44,947 nucleotides of DNA from Rickettsiales bacterium (lineage in GTDB: Bacteria; Bacteroidota; Bacteroidia; Cytophagales; Cyclobacteriaceae). The position numbers were made by a program, and so were the translations under genes. Positions 35,454 through 44,947 of the stretch are shown in pieces. The stretch is taken from positions 32,587-77,533 of the forward strand of contig PBTY01000084.1 of NCBI GenBank assembly GCA_002729235.1, given 5' to 3'. Positions within the stretch are counted from its first letter, which is position 1, and the number at the start of each line of letters is the position of its first letter. The notes under the pieces were generated by a model. That model searched no databases, was not told where the DNA came from, and saw only the letters and a program-made list of their open reading frames with translations.

Positions 35454-38300
35454 TTATTGAGCTAATGGATTACCGTATTTGTCAACCAAAATAGGATCCC
35501 CAGGGCCATCTACTCTTAATAACTCATACTGTGTTTCCTTATCTCCCACAATTAAGTAAATCATGTTATTGAGATTCATGTACTCATTGACTGTCTGCTG
35601 AACTTTCTCCACCGTCATCTCTTTCACAGCTTGCTGCTCAATATCCAGGTAGTTCTGCGGCAAGTCATAAGTACTAATGTTCTGAAGGATACCTATCAAG
35701 CTAAATAACGTCTCGAATCTTCTGGTATTCTCCTTAATCAATGAGACTTGAGTTTTCTCCAGATCCTCCTGAGTGTAATTCGTACCATAATTGCCAATCA
35801 CTTCTTTAAAGGTCTCTAACGCCGGAGCTGTTACCGCTGACTGCACACTAGATGAAGCCATCCACATACCTGGATCAAAAGCTTGACGAGATACAAATGA
35901 GTAAGCACCATATGTATATTGCTTCTCTTCTCTTAAAATTTGGAACAGTTGTCCTCCAGAACCTCCACCCAATCTTTCATTAGAAATGCTGATAAGATTA
36001 TATGCAGGATCATCCCCAGCTACAGCCAGTCGTCCGATATTAATCACCGATTGCTTCGCTTTAGGAATATCCACAAAGAACACCTGAGGCTCAGTTGGAA
36101 CAGGAGGAACATCAAACTCAGGAATGATAACCTCTTTAGCTTCCCAACTATTTAATTTCTCCAGTGCCTTCAATGCAGCTGTCTTAGATACTGCTCCGGC
36201 AACATGATAATTGGTCACAGATGGAGAGAAGTTCTTCTCATAAAATGCCTTGACATCATCCAAGGTAATCTGTTCTACCGTCTCAGTATACCCAATAATT
36301 GGATTGGACAAGATATGGTCCTCCCCATAAAACAGCTTGCTTCTAACAGTACTCGCTACTGAATTTGGATTAGCCTCTCTCTGCTGAATGGTATTAATCG
36401 TTCCACTTTTGATTCTTTCAAACTCCTTGGCATCCCATCTTGGCTCTAACAAGATTTCGGATACTAGATCCATAGTCGCTTCATAGTTTCTAGCCAGGCA
36501 ATTTCCAGAAATGGTAATATACTCATTAGAAGTACCCATATTGATAGATGATCCTAACTGACCAATCGCATCTTCTAGCTCCTCAGGAGTTTTGTTAGCC
36601 GTACCTTCCATCATCAGGTCAGTAATCAAATTAGCCGCACCTACTTTCTCAGGATTATCCAAATACAATCCACCCATGATCCTGAAACTGAACTGCACCA
36701 AAGGCAGCTCATTGCTCTCGATACCATACACGTCAATACCATTACCAGTCTTGGCAGTCCAGATTGCTGGAGGTGTTACCAATGGATCTTCACCAAACGC
36801 CGGCTCCACTGTTCTATCAAATGACGATTCCGTTTTCGTATAGGTGAAATCACCTTCTTGCTCCATCACTTCAGATGGTTTGAATTCATTCAATCCTTCT
36901 TCTTTGATCTGAGCAGGTATTGCCGAAGACAATGCCAAATCAGCAGCACCCGTAGGAACGAAATTGGTCACCACACTATTCTTTCCTTTGATGTATTTCT
37001 GATACACGCGCATTACATCATCTTTGGTCACACTTTTGAGGTTTTCAATATCCTTAGTGATGTATGCTGGATCACCAGCATACTCATTGTATAATGCCAG
37101 CTGAAGGGACTTGAAAAATACGCTAGAAATCCCATTGTAGAAACTCGTTTCCTGTCGTGCTTTGATTCGCTCAAGATCTTTCTCTGAGAACCCTTCTGTC
37201 TCAAACTTATCAAGAGCCTGACCAATCAATGTTCTTACAGTGTCTAGATCAACTCCTTTGTTAGCCCTTACTCTAAAAGTGAAAGTACCTGCCAGCTCAT
37301 TCGCGCTGTGCCATGCACTTACTCCGGACTCTGGAGCTACTTCTGCTTCTTCCACCAAAACCTTATACAATGGTGCTCGCTTACCATCAGTCAGGATTTC
37401 AGACAAAGCATCCAAAGCCCACTGATCAGCATTGTACTGCTCCACAGTAGGGAACGTCATTCTGATCTCAGGCAATTGTGCAAAATTATCTTCGTAATAA
37501 AGGACCTTGGTTTCATCAAGCGTAACAGGCATTGGCTGCATTGGCTGATCATCCCCTCGTGAAGGGATCTCACCAAAATACTTATCAACTAATCCTTTAA
37601 CCTCTTCAGATTTGAAGTCACCAGCAATTACTAAGGTTGCGTTGTTTGGACCATACCACTTGTCGTAGAATTCTTTCACATCTTCAATAGTAGCTCCTTG
37701 AAGATCCTCCAATTCGCCAATAACCGTCCAGTTATATGGGTGACCTTCCGGATACAATGCCTTACGAATCACATAATCTGTATGACCATAAGGTTGGTTA
37801 TCCACTCTCTGACGCTTTTCATTTTGAACCACCGGCTTTTCACCTTCCAGATCAGTTAATGAAACCGCATTGATAAAGAAGCCCATTCGGTCTGACTCCA
37901 TCCATAGCACTTTTTCTAATGCGTCTTTAGGAACGGTCTCGAAATAAATCGTATAGTCATTGGATGTTCCTCCATTGAAAGTTCCTCCCCAATCGTTGAT
38001 ATTCTTAAAGAATCCACCTTCTGGTACATTCTCTGACTTTTGGAATAACATATGCTCGAAGAAGTGAGCAAATCCTGTTCTCCCTGGCTTTTCACGATTA
38101 GACCCTACATGTACAACGATCGAAACCGCTACAATTGGATCTGAATGGTCTTCATGAAGCACCACATCGAGCCCGTTGCCTAATTGATATTTTTCAAAGT
38201 CTACAGAGAGCTTAGCACCCTCCTCTTTGGTTTCTGACTGACCACATGACCCAAGTAGAATCACTGCCAGTAGCATCACCACAAATTTTAAGTTTTTCAT
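35454..38300 (-). CDS. M16-family zinc metallopeptidase (insulinase/pitrilysin type), lipoprotein
   Basis: 948-residue periplasmic lipoprotein (LLGSC, Cys19) with two M16 halves fused in one chain. The first half has the inverted zinc motif HFFEH (His79, Glu82, His83) and a downstream glutamate in the KPVVQNEKRQR helix, so it is the catalytic half. The second half (from about 500) lacks HxxEH and carries the arginine/tyrosine substrate-binding region GGGSGGQLFQILREEKQYTY. M16 enzymes degrade short peptides inside a closed chamber. It is a single gene upstream of tRNA-Glu and divergent from gapA; it belongs to the old chromosome, not the island. Confidence 0.94.
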   Translation of the reverse strand: MKNLKFVVMLLAVILLGSCGQSETKEEGAKLSVDFEKYQLGNGLDVVLHEDHSDPIVAVSIVVHVGSNREKPGRTGFAHFFEHMLFQKSENVPEGGFFKNINDWGGTFNGGTSNDYTIYFETVPKDALEKVLWMESDRMGFFINAVSLTDLEGEKPVVQNEKRQRVDNQPYGHTDYVIRKALYPEGHPYNWTVIGELEDLQGATIEDVKEFYDKWYGPNNATLVIAGDFKSEEVKGLVDKYFGEIPSRGDDQPMQPMPVTLDETKVLYYEDNFAQLPEIRMTFPTVEQYNADQWALDALSEILTDGKRAPLYKVLVEEAEVAPESGVSAWHSANELAGTFTFRVRANKGVDLDTVRTLIGQALDKFETEGFSEKDLERIKARQETSFYNGISSVFFKSLQLALYNEYAGDPAYITKDIENLKSVTKDDVMRVYQKYIKGKNSVVTNFVPTGAADLALSSAIPAQIKEEGLNEFKPSEVMEQEGDFTYTKTESSFDRTVEPAFGEDPLVTPPAIWTAKTGNGIDVYGIESNELPLVQFSFRIMGGLYLDNPEKVGAANLITDLMMEGTANKTPEELEDAIGQLGSSINMGTSNEYITISGNCLARNYEATMDLVSEILLEPRWDAKEFERIKSGTINTIQQREANPNSVASTVRSKLFYGEDHILSNPIIGYTETVEQITLDDVKAFYEKNFSPSVTNYHVAGAVSKTAALKALEKLNSWEAKEVIIPEFDVPPVPTEPQVFFVDIPKAKQSVINIGRLAVAGDDPAYNLISISNERLGGGSGGQLFQILREEKQYTYGAYSFVSRQAFDPGMWMASSSVQSAVTAPALETFKEVIGNYGTNYTQEDLEKTQVSLIKENTRRFETLFSLIGILQNISTYDLPQNYLDIEQQAVKEMTVEKVQQTVNEYMNLNNMIYLIVGDKETQYELLRVDGPGDPILVDKYGNPLAQ

Positions 38301-38483
38301 TAGTAGTTAGAAGTTTATTTGATGTTCGAGAATCGAAGTTAAAGAAAAGTGACTTCAGCGGGAATTAAAAGAAAATGAAATCCATTTACATGAATGGAGG
38401 TTATAGTAATCAGATGGATATCAAGGTATTGATAAAAGTCAGTATGAAATGTTCAAACACTGACAAACTAAACCTACAACATA

Positions 38484-38514
38484 TTTGCTTCCAAAAAATC
38501 TAGTTATAGATTTG
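38484..38514 (+). promoter_or_regulatory. Promoter of gapA
   Basis: TTTG (38484-38487), 19 bases, TAGATTTG (38507-38514): a perfect Bacteroidota consensus, 40 bp ahead of the gapA ATG. Predicted transcript start is near 38521. Confidence 0.8.
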
Positions 38515-38530
38515 CAGAGAATTATTTTGA

Positions 38531-39562
<1,032 letters not shown>

Positions 39563-39587
39563 TCCATACAAAGCATAGAATTTTGAT

Positions 39588-39614
39588 AACCCTGGCGATT
39601 CGTCAGGGTTTTTT
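39588..39614 (+). terminator. Terminator of gapA
   Basis: AACCCTG/CAGGGTT stem around GCGATTCGT, followed by six T, 26 bp after the gapA stop. It touches the stop codon of the convergent gene at 39613 and may serve both strands. Confidence 0.85.
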
Positions 39615-40227
39615 ATTTCTGTTTGTACAGGATGAGAAACTGGATAACCAAACCAATTGCAATTAATGCGCCGATCTCCAATTTGGTCATCAAATTACTC
39701 CGATCAATTGCCTGGTTAGAATAATCGATTTGCCTCTTCCCTTCTTTGATTTGTATCTCAAATAGTACATCAAGAATCTCATTAATCTCAAGGTGCTGCT
39801 CATCCAATTGTCGAATATATTCAGAGCTTAAACCCTGATTATCATTAACTAACAATTCTGACTCATACTTTTTCAGAACAGCTAACCCTCTCTTTAATCG
39901 TTGGAAATAGGACTCCTCCTGTGCAACCATTGCCGTTGCGGCAAATTTCCCGATCAAGGAATCAATAGCCGTATTTGATAAGTTATTGGTCTGTTGAATT
40001 TCTACTAACTCCGCCAAGTGAAGTGCTTCCTGTTTCTTTTGAAGTTGTCTGGAAATTTTAAACAAGTAGTCTTTTACCAATAACCGATCTTCATATACAG
40101 TTGTCAGCGCACGTTCCACTACTTCAAAGTGCTGCTTATCCATCAGGTTAGTAGCCAATACCAGTAAGAATACCACAACAAGCGCAACAATTGATTTCAA
40201 TTTACTGAAGGTTCTTCCCTGGGTCAT
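39613..40227 (-). CDS. Membrane protein with four-helix-bundle (MCP sensor-like) domain
   Basis: 204-residue protein with an N-terminal membrane helix (about 12-28, VALVVVFLLVLATNL), a helical periplasmic part (about 30-180) and a second membrane helix (about 184-200, IGALIAIGLVIQFLIL), ending in KQK. The helical part has the length and heptad look of the four-helix-bundle sensor of chemoreceptors (4HB_MCP), but no HAMP or signalling domain follows. It is therefore a stand-alone sensor-like domain, either a truncated receptor or a partner that binds in trans. Function unknown. Confidence 0.65.
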   Translation of the reverse strand: MTQGRTFSKLKSIVALVVVFLLVLATNLMDKQHFEVVERALTTVYEDRLLVKDYLFKISRQLQKKQEALHLAELVEIQQTNNLSNTAIDSLIGKFAATAMVAQEESYFQRLKRGLAVLKKYESELLVNDNQGLSSEYIRQLDEQHLEINEILDVLFEIQIKEGKRQIDYSNQAIDRSNLMTKLEIGALIAIGLVIQFLILYKQK

Positions 40228-40336
40228 CTCGGTAGAAGTTTAAGTCTAAAAGTATTTACGCAAACAATTTATAAAATACCCTCCCAAAAAATACGGATAC
40301 CATTTTAAAGAATATCCACTAGATCACATATCTACA

Positions 40337-41161
40337 TCACATAAACACATCCAAAATAGCCGGACCCCAGTATTTTTTAGTAAAAAAGTATGTGGCTAAG
40401 ACTATAAACGCAGTTGCAGAAAGTAAACCGATAGCCACAATTCCTTCTACATACTTATTTTGAATAATCTTTTTTCTGCTGATGAATAATTGTGCAATCA
40501 AAAGATTAGGGATATAAAAAAAGAAATCCATGAAGTAATCAAAAGGACCAGTAAAGTCACTGGCATGTCCCGCCTTATTCATAAAGACAAACCAAAAACC
40601 GTACTCCATGCGGTATAGCCAGGATCCAATCGCCAAAGCAAACAACCGAATAGCCCATGCACGATGCTTTTCAAAATTGTGCATTCTGGCATATCTAATG
40701 GTTTGAATAGCGACTAAAAAGGTCAAAACACCATATCCTAGAAAACCGACATCCATCAATACCCCTCCTATGGTTCCTTTCACAACAATGAAAACTAAAC
40801 CACCAAGAGCAGCAAAAATGGAAGCCACAACATATACTCTTCCCACCCACCTGTGAAATACTGGAAATCTCTCTCGAACAGCACCTAGTAGTTGAATACA
40901 ACCGAGAATCAGGATAATTCCACCTGCAGCAAAATGCAGTCCAATGCCGGCAGTAGCTGAACGGGTTTGTTCATCATATAAACCAGGCAGAACTTCATTC
41001 CACTGAGTAGTATTTTCTTGAATAAGAGCAATGAAGTAAAACGCTAAAATGTATAAACCAAAAAGCATAGCACTACTCCAAACAGTAGCTACTAACAGTT
41101 TGGAAGTCAGTTGAAAAATTAAAGATGGCCTTTTAACCGAGACACTCAACGATGTATCCAT
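40337..41161 (-). CDS. DUF2306-family integral membrane protein
   Basis: 274 residues with about seven hydrophobic helices. The DUF2306 signature is visible: HFAAGGIILILGCIQLLGAV, then FHRWVGRVYV, and later a KHRAWAIRLFALAIGSWLYR stretch. Conserved histidines in the membrane (His138-type pattern HFAAG, FHRW, KHRAW) recall haem- or metal-binding membrane proteins, but no function is established for the family. It is a single gene; a 21-bp-period direct repeat lies about 125 bp upstream and may be its operator. Confidence 0.8.
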   Translation of the reverse strand: MDTSLSVSVKRPSLIFQLTSKLLVATVWSSAMLFGLYILAFYFIALIQENTTQWNEVLPGLYDEQTRSATAGIGLHFAAGGIILILGCIQLLGAVRERFPVFHRWVGRVYVVASIFAALGGLVFIVVKGTIGGVLMDVGFLGYGVLTFLVAIQTIRYARMHNFEKHRAWAIRLFALAIGSWLYRMEYGFWFVFMNKAGHASDFTGPFDYFMDFFFYIPNLLIAQLFISRKKIIQNKYVEGIVAIGLLSATAFIVLATYFFTKKYWGPAILDVFM

Positions 41162-41283
41162 GAATTCAAAGTTTTCATTAACAGTAATTCAAAAATTGGA
41201 GATCATAATAGCATACATACCCTATTAATCATCAATTCAGGAAGATAAGCTGTAAATTAACTAGTCAAAGGAGGAATAACCTT

Positions 41284-41317
41284 TACTTTCCCGACAATGA
41301 CGAATACTTTCCCGACA
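41284..41317. promoter_or_regulatory. Direct repeat with 21-bp period (operator-like)
   Basis: TACTTTCCCGACA occurs twice, at 41284-41296 and 41305-41317, exact over 13 bases and with starts two helical turns apart. It lies upstream of the DUF2306 gene and past the end of the EamA gene. Paired direct repeats at 21-22 bp spacing are the typical target of LytTR response regulators. The regulator assignment is inference. Confidence 0.6.
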
Positions 41318-41364
41318 GAGTCATCCCCTCAAACTACTGAATATAAATGGATGCTAAGTACATC

Positions 41365-42192
41365 TCACTTTTTCAATACAACATTCAGAGCAACGCCTAA
41401 AATCACTAACCCCATACCCACGTAAGTCATCAGATTAAAGGTCTCATCAAATAAGAACCAGCCAAACAAAATCGCATAAATCAAACCGATGTAATTAAGA
41501 ATGGACACTTTGGACAACTCCTCACTCTGATAAGACTTGGTCATAAAGAACTGTGCTACCTGAGTAAATAGTCCCACCGCCAACAAGACTAACCAATCCC
41601 AACCTTGTGGCTGCACCCAAACAAAAGAAGACCATATACCGGAGATAGGTAGCAAGATCAACGGGAAGTAGAAGATGATGACCAATGGATGCTCAGAGGT
41701 TTTGAGCATGCGGATAAAGTTATAAGCCAGCCCGGCAAAAAAAGAGGCTCCGATACCCATACCAAGATGCAACATGGAAATTCTGGAATCGAATCCACGA
41801 ACAACCAAAACTCCTATAAAACTAATCGCAAAAAATCCCCACTGCCAGGGTTTCACTTTTTCCTTTACTAGAAAAATCCCAAGAATTGAGGTGAAAATCG
41901 GAGCCAGGTACTGCAAAACAGACATGGTCGCTAAAGGAATCTGCTGCAGCAAACTAAAATAGGTCACCAAGGCAATCGCTCCAGCTACTCCACGCATGAC
42001 CAATATAGGTTTGTTATTTCCCCAGACACTTACACTCTGCCGTTTCAGATAATAAACACTGATCACCATCGAGACAATTGATCGAAACAAGATCACTTCA
42101 ATAGCAGGAATATGAGGAACCAATTTCACACTCACCTTCATCAAGGTGAACATAAAGGTCGCCAGGAGCATGTATTGTACTCCTTTAGACAT
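41365..42192 (-). CDS. EamA/DMT-superfamily transporter
   Basis: 275-residue inner-membrane permease with ten predicted helices formed by two EamA repeats (about 1-130 and 140-273). It resembles drug/metabolite exporters such as RhaT/YdcZ-like or S-adenosylmethionine-type permeases; the substrate cannot be told. Its ATG overlaps the stop of the LolD-like gene by one base (TAATG, 42190-42194), so it is translated from the same message. Confidence 0.88.
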   Translation of the reverse strand: MSKGVQYMLLATFMFTLMKVSVKLVPHIPAIEVILFRSIVSMVISVYYLKRQSVSVWGNNKPILVMRGVAGAIALVTYFSLLQQIPLATMSVLQYLAPIFTSILGIFLVKEKVKPWQWGFFAISFIGVLVVRGFDSRISMLHLGMGIGASFFAGLAYNFIRMLKTSEHPLVIIFYFPLILLPISGIWSSFVWVQPQGWDWLVLLAVGLFTQVAQFFMTKSYQSEELSKVSILNYIGLIYAILFGWFLFDETFNLMTYVGMGLVILGVALNVVLKK

Positions 42193-42845
42193 TAAGCAAC
42201 GATTACTCCATCCGCAATCTCCAATTTACGATCTGCCATTTCAGCCAGATCCTTATTGTGAGTTACAATGACAAAGGTTTGCTTGAGTTCATCTCTTAGC
42301 TTAAAAAATAGATTGTGGAGTTCATCCGCATTTTTGGAATCTAGATTACCACTTGGCTCATCCGCAAACACAATAGAAGGATCATTGATCAGTGCTCTTG
42401 CAACCGAAACTCTTTGTTGCTCTCCCCCAGACAACTCAGAAGGCTTGTGATCCTTACGAGCAAGCATCCCTAGCATTTGAAGCAATTCTAAAGCACGCTT
42501 TTTCACCTCGTTGGAATTTCTCCCACCTATCAAACCCGGTATCATCACATTTTCCAACGCAGTAAATTCAGGAAGCAGGTTATGAAATTGAAAAATAAAC
42601 CCAATGTGATCGTTACGAAACGCTGCCAACTTCTGCTGGCTCAGTTTAAAGATACTGGTATCATTTAAAAATATCTCACCCCTATCCGGATGATCTAAGG
42701 TTCCCAGCACATGCAGCAAGGTACTTTTACCAGCACCAGAAGCGCCAACAATAGAAACTACTTCTGCTTCTTTTATCTCAAGATCTATTCCTTTTAATAC
42801 GGGAAGCGTCCCATAAGCCTTTAAAATACCCTGTGCTTTTAGCAT
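42192..42845 (-). CDS. ABC transporter ATP-binding protein, LolD/MacB type
   Basis: 217-residue ATPase: Walker A GASGAGKST (34-42), Q-loop in IFQFHNLLPEFTALENV, signature LSGGEQQR (138-145), Walker B IVFADEP and H-loop VTHNKDLA. The LLPEFTALENV and SGNLDSKNADELH stretches fit the lipoprotein-release (LolD) or MacB group. No permease (LolC/E) is adjacent, so its partner must lie elsewhere. A perfect -7 element TATATTTG (minus strand, 42850-42857) ends 4 bp before the ATG, implying an almost leaderless message; no clear -33 element accompanies it. Confidence 0.9.
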   Translation of the reverse strand: MLKAQGILKAYGTLPVLKGIDLEIKEAEVVSIVGASGAGKSTLLHVLGTLDHPDRGEIFLNDTSIFKLSQQKLAAFRNDHIGFIFQFHNLLPEFTALENVMIPGLIGGRNSNEVKKRALELLQMLGMLARKDHKPSELSGGEQQRVSVARALINDPSIVFADEPSGNLDSKNADELHNLFFKLRDELKQTFVIVTHNKDLAEMADRKLEIADGVIVA

Positions 42846-42937
42846 GCCGCAAATATAGAATCAAAAACGGAGTGATTACCCTGAAGTTGACGAAACCATT
42901 GTATCTACACATTGTTAAGAACTTCTAACACCGAAAG

Positions 42938-42969
42938 GTTGATTAAACAAGCCTTTTACAGTAGATTCG
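42938..42969 (+). promoter_or_regulatory. Probable promoter of sucC
   Basis: GTTG (42938-42941), 20 bases, TAGATTCG (42962-42969): one base from the TAnnTTTG consensus, 18 bp upstream of the ATG. Confidence 0.5.
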
Positions 42970-42987
42970 CACAAAAATTTTGACAGC

Positions 42988-44199
42988 ATGAACATCCACG
43001 AATATCAAGCGAAAGAAGTACTAAAAAGCTATGGTGTAACTATCCAGGAGGGTATCGTAGCTGACACCCCTGAAAAAGCTGTAGAAGCGGCAAAAGAATT
43101 GAACAAAGCAACCGGCACTGATTGGTATGTGGTAAAAGCACAGATCCATGCTGGTGGTCGTGGAAAAGGTAAAGTTCAGGAGACTGGTTCTAACGGTGTA
43201 GTATTAGCAAAAAGCCTTGATGAAGTAGGACCAAAAGCAGAAGCCATCCTTGGCGGAACGTTGGTTACGCACCAAACAGGTCCAGAAGGTAAAAAAGTAA
43301 ATAAGGTATTGATCGCTCAGGATGTATACTATCCAGGCGAGACTGATCCAAAAGAATATTATCTATCTATCCTTTTAGATAGAGCGAAGGGATGCAACGT
43401 AATCATGGCTTCTACCGAAGGTGGAATGGACATTGAAACAGTTGCTGAAGAAACTCCAGAGAAAATCGTAAAAGAGTGGATTGATCCAGCAGTAGGTCTT
43501 CAAGGTTTCCAGGCTAGAAAAGTTGCATTTGCTCTTGGTTTGGAAGGCGAAGCATTCAAAGGCATGGTGAAGTTCATCTTCTCTCTATACAAAGCATACG
43601 TTGCTACAGATAGCTCTCAGTTTGAGATCAACCCAGTGTTGAAAACATCTGACAACAAAATTCTTGCAGTAGATGCAAAAGTAAATCTGGATGACAATGC
43701 GCTTTACAGACATAAAGATCTAGCTGAGCTTAGAGACATCACCGAGGAAGATCCTTTGGAGGTAGAAGCTGGCGAAAGCGGATTGAACTACGTGAAACTA
43801 GACGGCAACGTAGGATGTATGGTAAACGGAGCTGGTTTGGCAATGGCTACTATGGACATCATCAAATTATCTGGTGGTGAGCCTGCAAACTTCCTTGATG
43901 TAGGAGGAGGAGCAAACGCACAAACAGTAGAAGCTGGATTCAGAATCATCTTGAAAGACCCTAATGTAAAAGCAATCTTGATCAACATCTTCGGTGGTAT
44001 CGTAAGATGTGATAGAGTTGCTAACGGGGTTGTGGAAGCTTACAAAAACATTGGTGAAATCAATGTACCTATTATTGTAAGACTTCAAGGAACTAACGCT
44101 GAAGAAGGAGCTAAGATCATCGATGAGTCTGGCTTGAAAGTAGTTTCAGCAGTTGTATTGAAAGATGCAGCAGAAAGAGTAAAAGAAGTTTTGGCTTAA
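42988..44199 (+). CDS. sucC: Succinate-CoA ligase (ADP-forming), beta subunit
   Basis: 403-residue TCA-cycle enzyme subunit that, with SucD, interconverts succinyl-CoA and succinate with phosphorylation of ADP or GDP. The ATP-grasp domain shows [29 protein letters not shown] and FEINPVL; the C-terminal CoA-ligase fold shows [17 protein letters not shown]. Complete, slightly longer than the 388-residue E. coli protein. sucD is not next to it; repeats follow instead. Codon use resembles gapA (highly expressed). Confidence 0.97.
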   Translation: MNIHEYQAKEVLKSYGVTIQEGIVADTPEKAVEAAKELNKATGTDWYVVKAQIHAGGRGKGKVQETGSNGVVLAKSLDEVGPKAEAILGGTLVTHQTGPEGKKVNKVLIAQDVYYPGETDPKEYYLSILLDRAKGCNVIMASTEGGMDIETVAEETPEKIVKEWIDPAVGLQGFQARKVAFALGLEGEAFKGMVKFIFSLYKAYVATDSSQFEINPVLKTSDNKILAVDAKVNLDDNALYRHKDLAELRDITEEDPLEVEAGESGLNYVKLDGNVGCMVNGAGLAMATMDIIKLSGGEPANFLDVGGGANAQTVEAGFRIILKDPNVKAILINIFGGIVRCDRVANGVVEAYKNIGEINVPIIVRLQGTNAEEGAKIIDESGLKVVSAVVLKDAAERVKEVLA

Positions 44200-44230
44200 C
44201 GTTTAAGTCATAAATTCAGATGCATATAGA

Positions 44231-44256
44231 AAAGCTACCTCAGGGTAGCTTTTTTT
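44231..44256 (+). terminator. Terminator of sucC
   Basis: AAAGCTACC/GGTAGCTTT stem with TCAG loop and a T7-T9 tail, 31 bp after the sucC stop. Confidence 0.9.
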
Positions 44257-44268
44257 ATTTACAGGGAT

Positions 44269-44389
44269 CGTCATTCCTGCACACGCAGGAATCGCATGAA
44301 GCAGAACTGATCTTCATAATGAGATTCCCCTATAATTCCATTCTAATCACCCAAAGGAATCTTATTCTTGAAGGAATTCGGGAATGACG
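44269..44389. repeat. Repeat unit 1 with inverted termini
   Basis: 121 bp bounded by perfect 9-bp inverted ends CGTCATTCC/GGAATGACG. It holds an inner hairpin ATTCCTGC/GCAGGAAT (44273-44292). It is similar to the unit at 44589-44710. No coding potential. Confidence 0.75.
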
Positions 44390-44404
44390 ATACTATCAAA
44401 CAAA

Positions 44405-44573
44405 CGTCACTCCCTGGTCGGGCACCCCTGAATTTCTAGCACTAGCACATTCTCTTACACGCTTATCAAGAAATTCTAAGGGAGTCTATTTGAGGAGCTG
44501 CAAAGAGATTCCCTTAGAATCAAGAGAAATAATTGATAAAATAAAAGTCTCCTCCAGGATTGAGGGAATGACG
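44405..44573. repeat. Repeat unit 2 with inverted termini
   Basis: 169 bp bounded by CGTCACTCC and GGAATGACG (one mismatch). Its left ~130 bp (CCTGGTCGGGCAC, TTTCTAGCAC, ACACGCTTATCA) recurs at 44726-44860. Confidence 0.7.
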
Positions 44574-44588
44574 ATACCTTAAAACAAT

Positions 44589-44710
44589 TGTCATTCCTGC
44601 GCATGCAGAAATCACATGATATAGTAAGAATCCTCTAAGTGAGATTCCCCTAAAATTCCATCTTAATCGTCTTAAGAAACATAGTTATTGAAGGAATTCG
44701 GGGAATGACA
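44589..44710. repeat. Repeat unit 3 (second copy of unit 1)
   Basis: 122 bp bounded by TGTCATTCC/GGAATGACA. Compared with unit 1, both terminal bases changed together (C/G to T/A), so end pairing is kept. Offset to unit 1 is 320 bp. Confidence 0.72.
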
Positions 44711-44725
44711 ATACCATAAAACAAC

Positions 44726-44860
44726 CGTCACTCCCTGGTCGGGCACTCCTGAATTTCTAGCACTCGCACATTCTCATACACGCTTATCAAAAGAAATTCT
44801 AAGGGAGTCTATTGGGGTAGCAACAAAGAGATTCCCCAAGAATCCAGAGAAATAATTGAC
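44726..44860. repeat. Repeat unit 4 (second copy of unit 2, right end lost)
   Basis: Begins with CGTCACTCC and matches unit 2 through AATAATTGA, but the closing GGAATGACG is absent before the terminator at 44907. The two-unit block (1+2, 3+4) is thus an imperfect tandem duplication with a 320-bp period. Confidence 0.65.
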
Positions 44861-44906
44861 TAGTCCTGAATAAACGATACAGTTTATACAAGGATAAATA
44901 AATTAG

Positions 44907-44938
44907 ATAGCATCGGGGATTTCCTCGGTGCTATTTTT
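44907..44938 (+). terminator. Intrinsic terminator-like hairpin at right edge
   Basis: ATAGCATCGGGG/CCTCGGTGCTAT stem (with G-T pairs) around ATTT, followed by five T. The gene it serves is not in the window; no ORF precedes it on the plus strand after sucC. Confidence 0.6.
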
Positions 44939-44947
44939 GGTTTTATA

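Noticed and set aside
44269-44860. Possible CRISPR array in the repeated right-end DNA
   Set aside because: Units are 120-170 bp with inverted ends and only two copies each; there are no short regularly spaced identical repeats and no cas genes.

Overview
The window looks like chromosomal DNA from a marine member of the Bacteroidota, most likely Cytophagales. I base this on paired SusC/SusD proteins, FecR and ECF-sigma pairs coupled to STN-type SusC receptors, several sulfatases, and Bacteroidota-type promoters (TTTG, 19 bases, TAnnTTTG) ahead of gapA and the tRNA. Genus is not determined.

Layout. 1-3127 (minus strand) holds an ECF sigma factor, a FecR anti-sigma factor and the 5' part of an STN-type SusC receptor that runs off the left edge. 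3245-6964 holds manA and a chemoreceptor with a PhnD-like binding domain. 7339-35239 is a 27.9 kb block with every gene on the minus strand. It is bounded by 55-bp perfect direct repeats, one of which covers the 3' end and terminator of an intact tRNA-Glu(TTC). From 35.4 kb onward ordinary chromosomal genes resume: an M16 peptidase, gapA, a four-helix-bundle membrane protein, a DUF2306 protein, an EamA transporter, a LolD-like ATPase and sucC. The right end is an intergenic array of imperfect repeats with inverted termini.

The 27.9 kb block is a complete, self-regulated polysaccharide utilisation locus (PUL). In transcription order it encodes a sulfatase, a sigma factor, a FecR, a SusC with STN domain, a SusD, two paralogous beta-helix lipoproteins with C-terminal CBM96/DNRLRE-like modules, a double Pectate_lyase_3-type lipoprotein, a GH31 enzyme, four overlapping sulfatase genes, a GH2 enzyme, a DUF4038 (GH140-like) hydrolase and an exported TIM-barrel sugar isomerase-like protein. 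The inferred target is a sulfated, galactose-containing glycan such as an algal galactan. SusC/SusD would import it. STN, FecR and sigma would sense it across the envelope. Sulfatases, the beta-helix proteins and the exo-glycosidases would break it down in the periplasm or at the surface. The direct repeats at a tRNA 3' end are the hallmark of site-specific integration, yet the block encodes no recognisable integrase. It is best read as a PUL genomic island whose recombinase is lost or supplied in trans.

Main observations: the tRNA-Glu island, the beta-helix/CBM96 paralogue pair with strongly conserved polar motifs, a sigma gene with no usable ATG/GTG/TTG start ahead of its conserved region 2, a 21-bp-period direct repeat upstream of the DUF2306 gene, mutually exclusive hairpins ahead of the first SusC, and repeat units at the right end with a compensatory change in their inverted termini.
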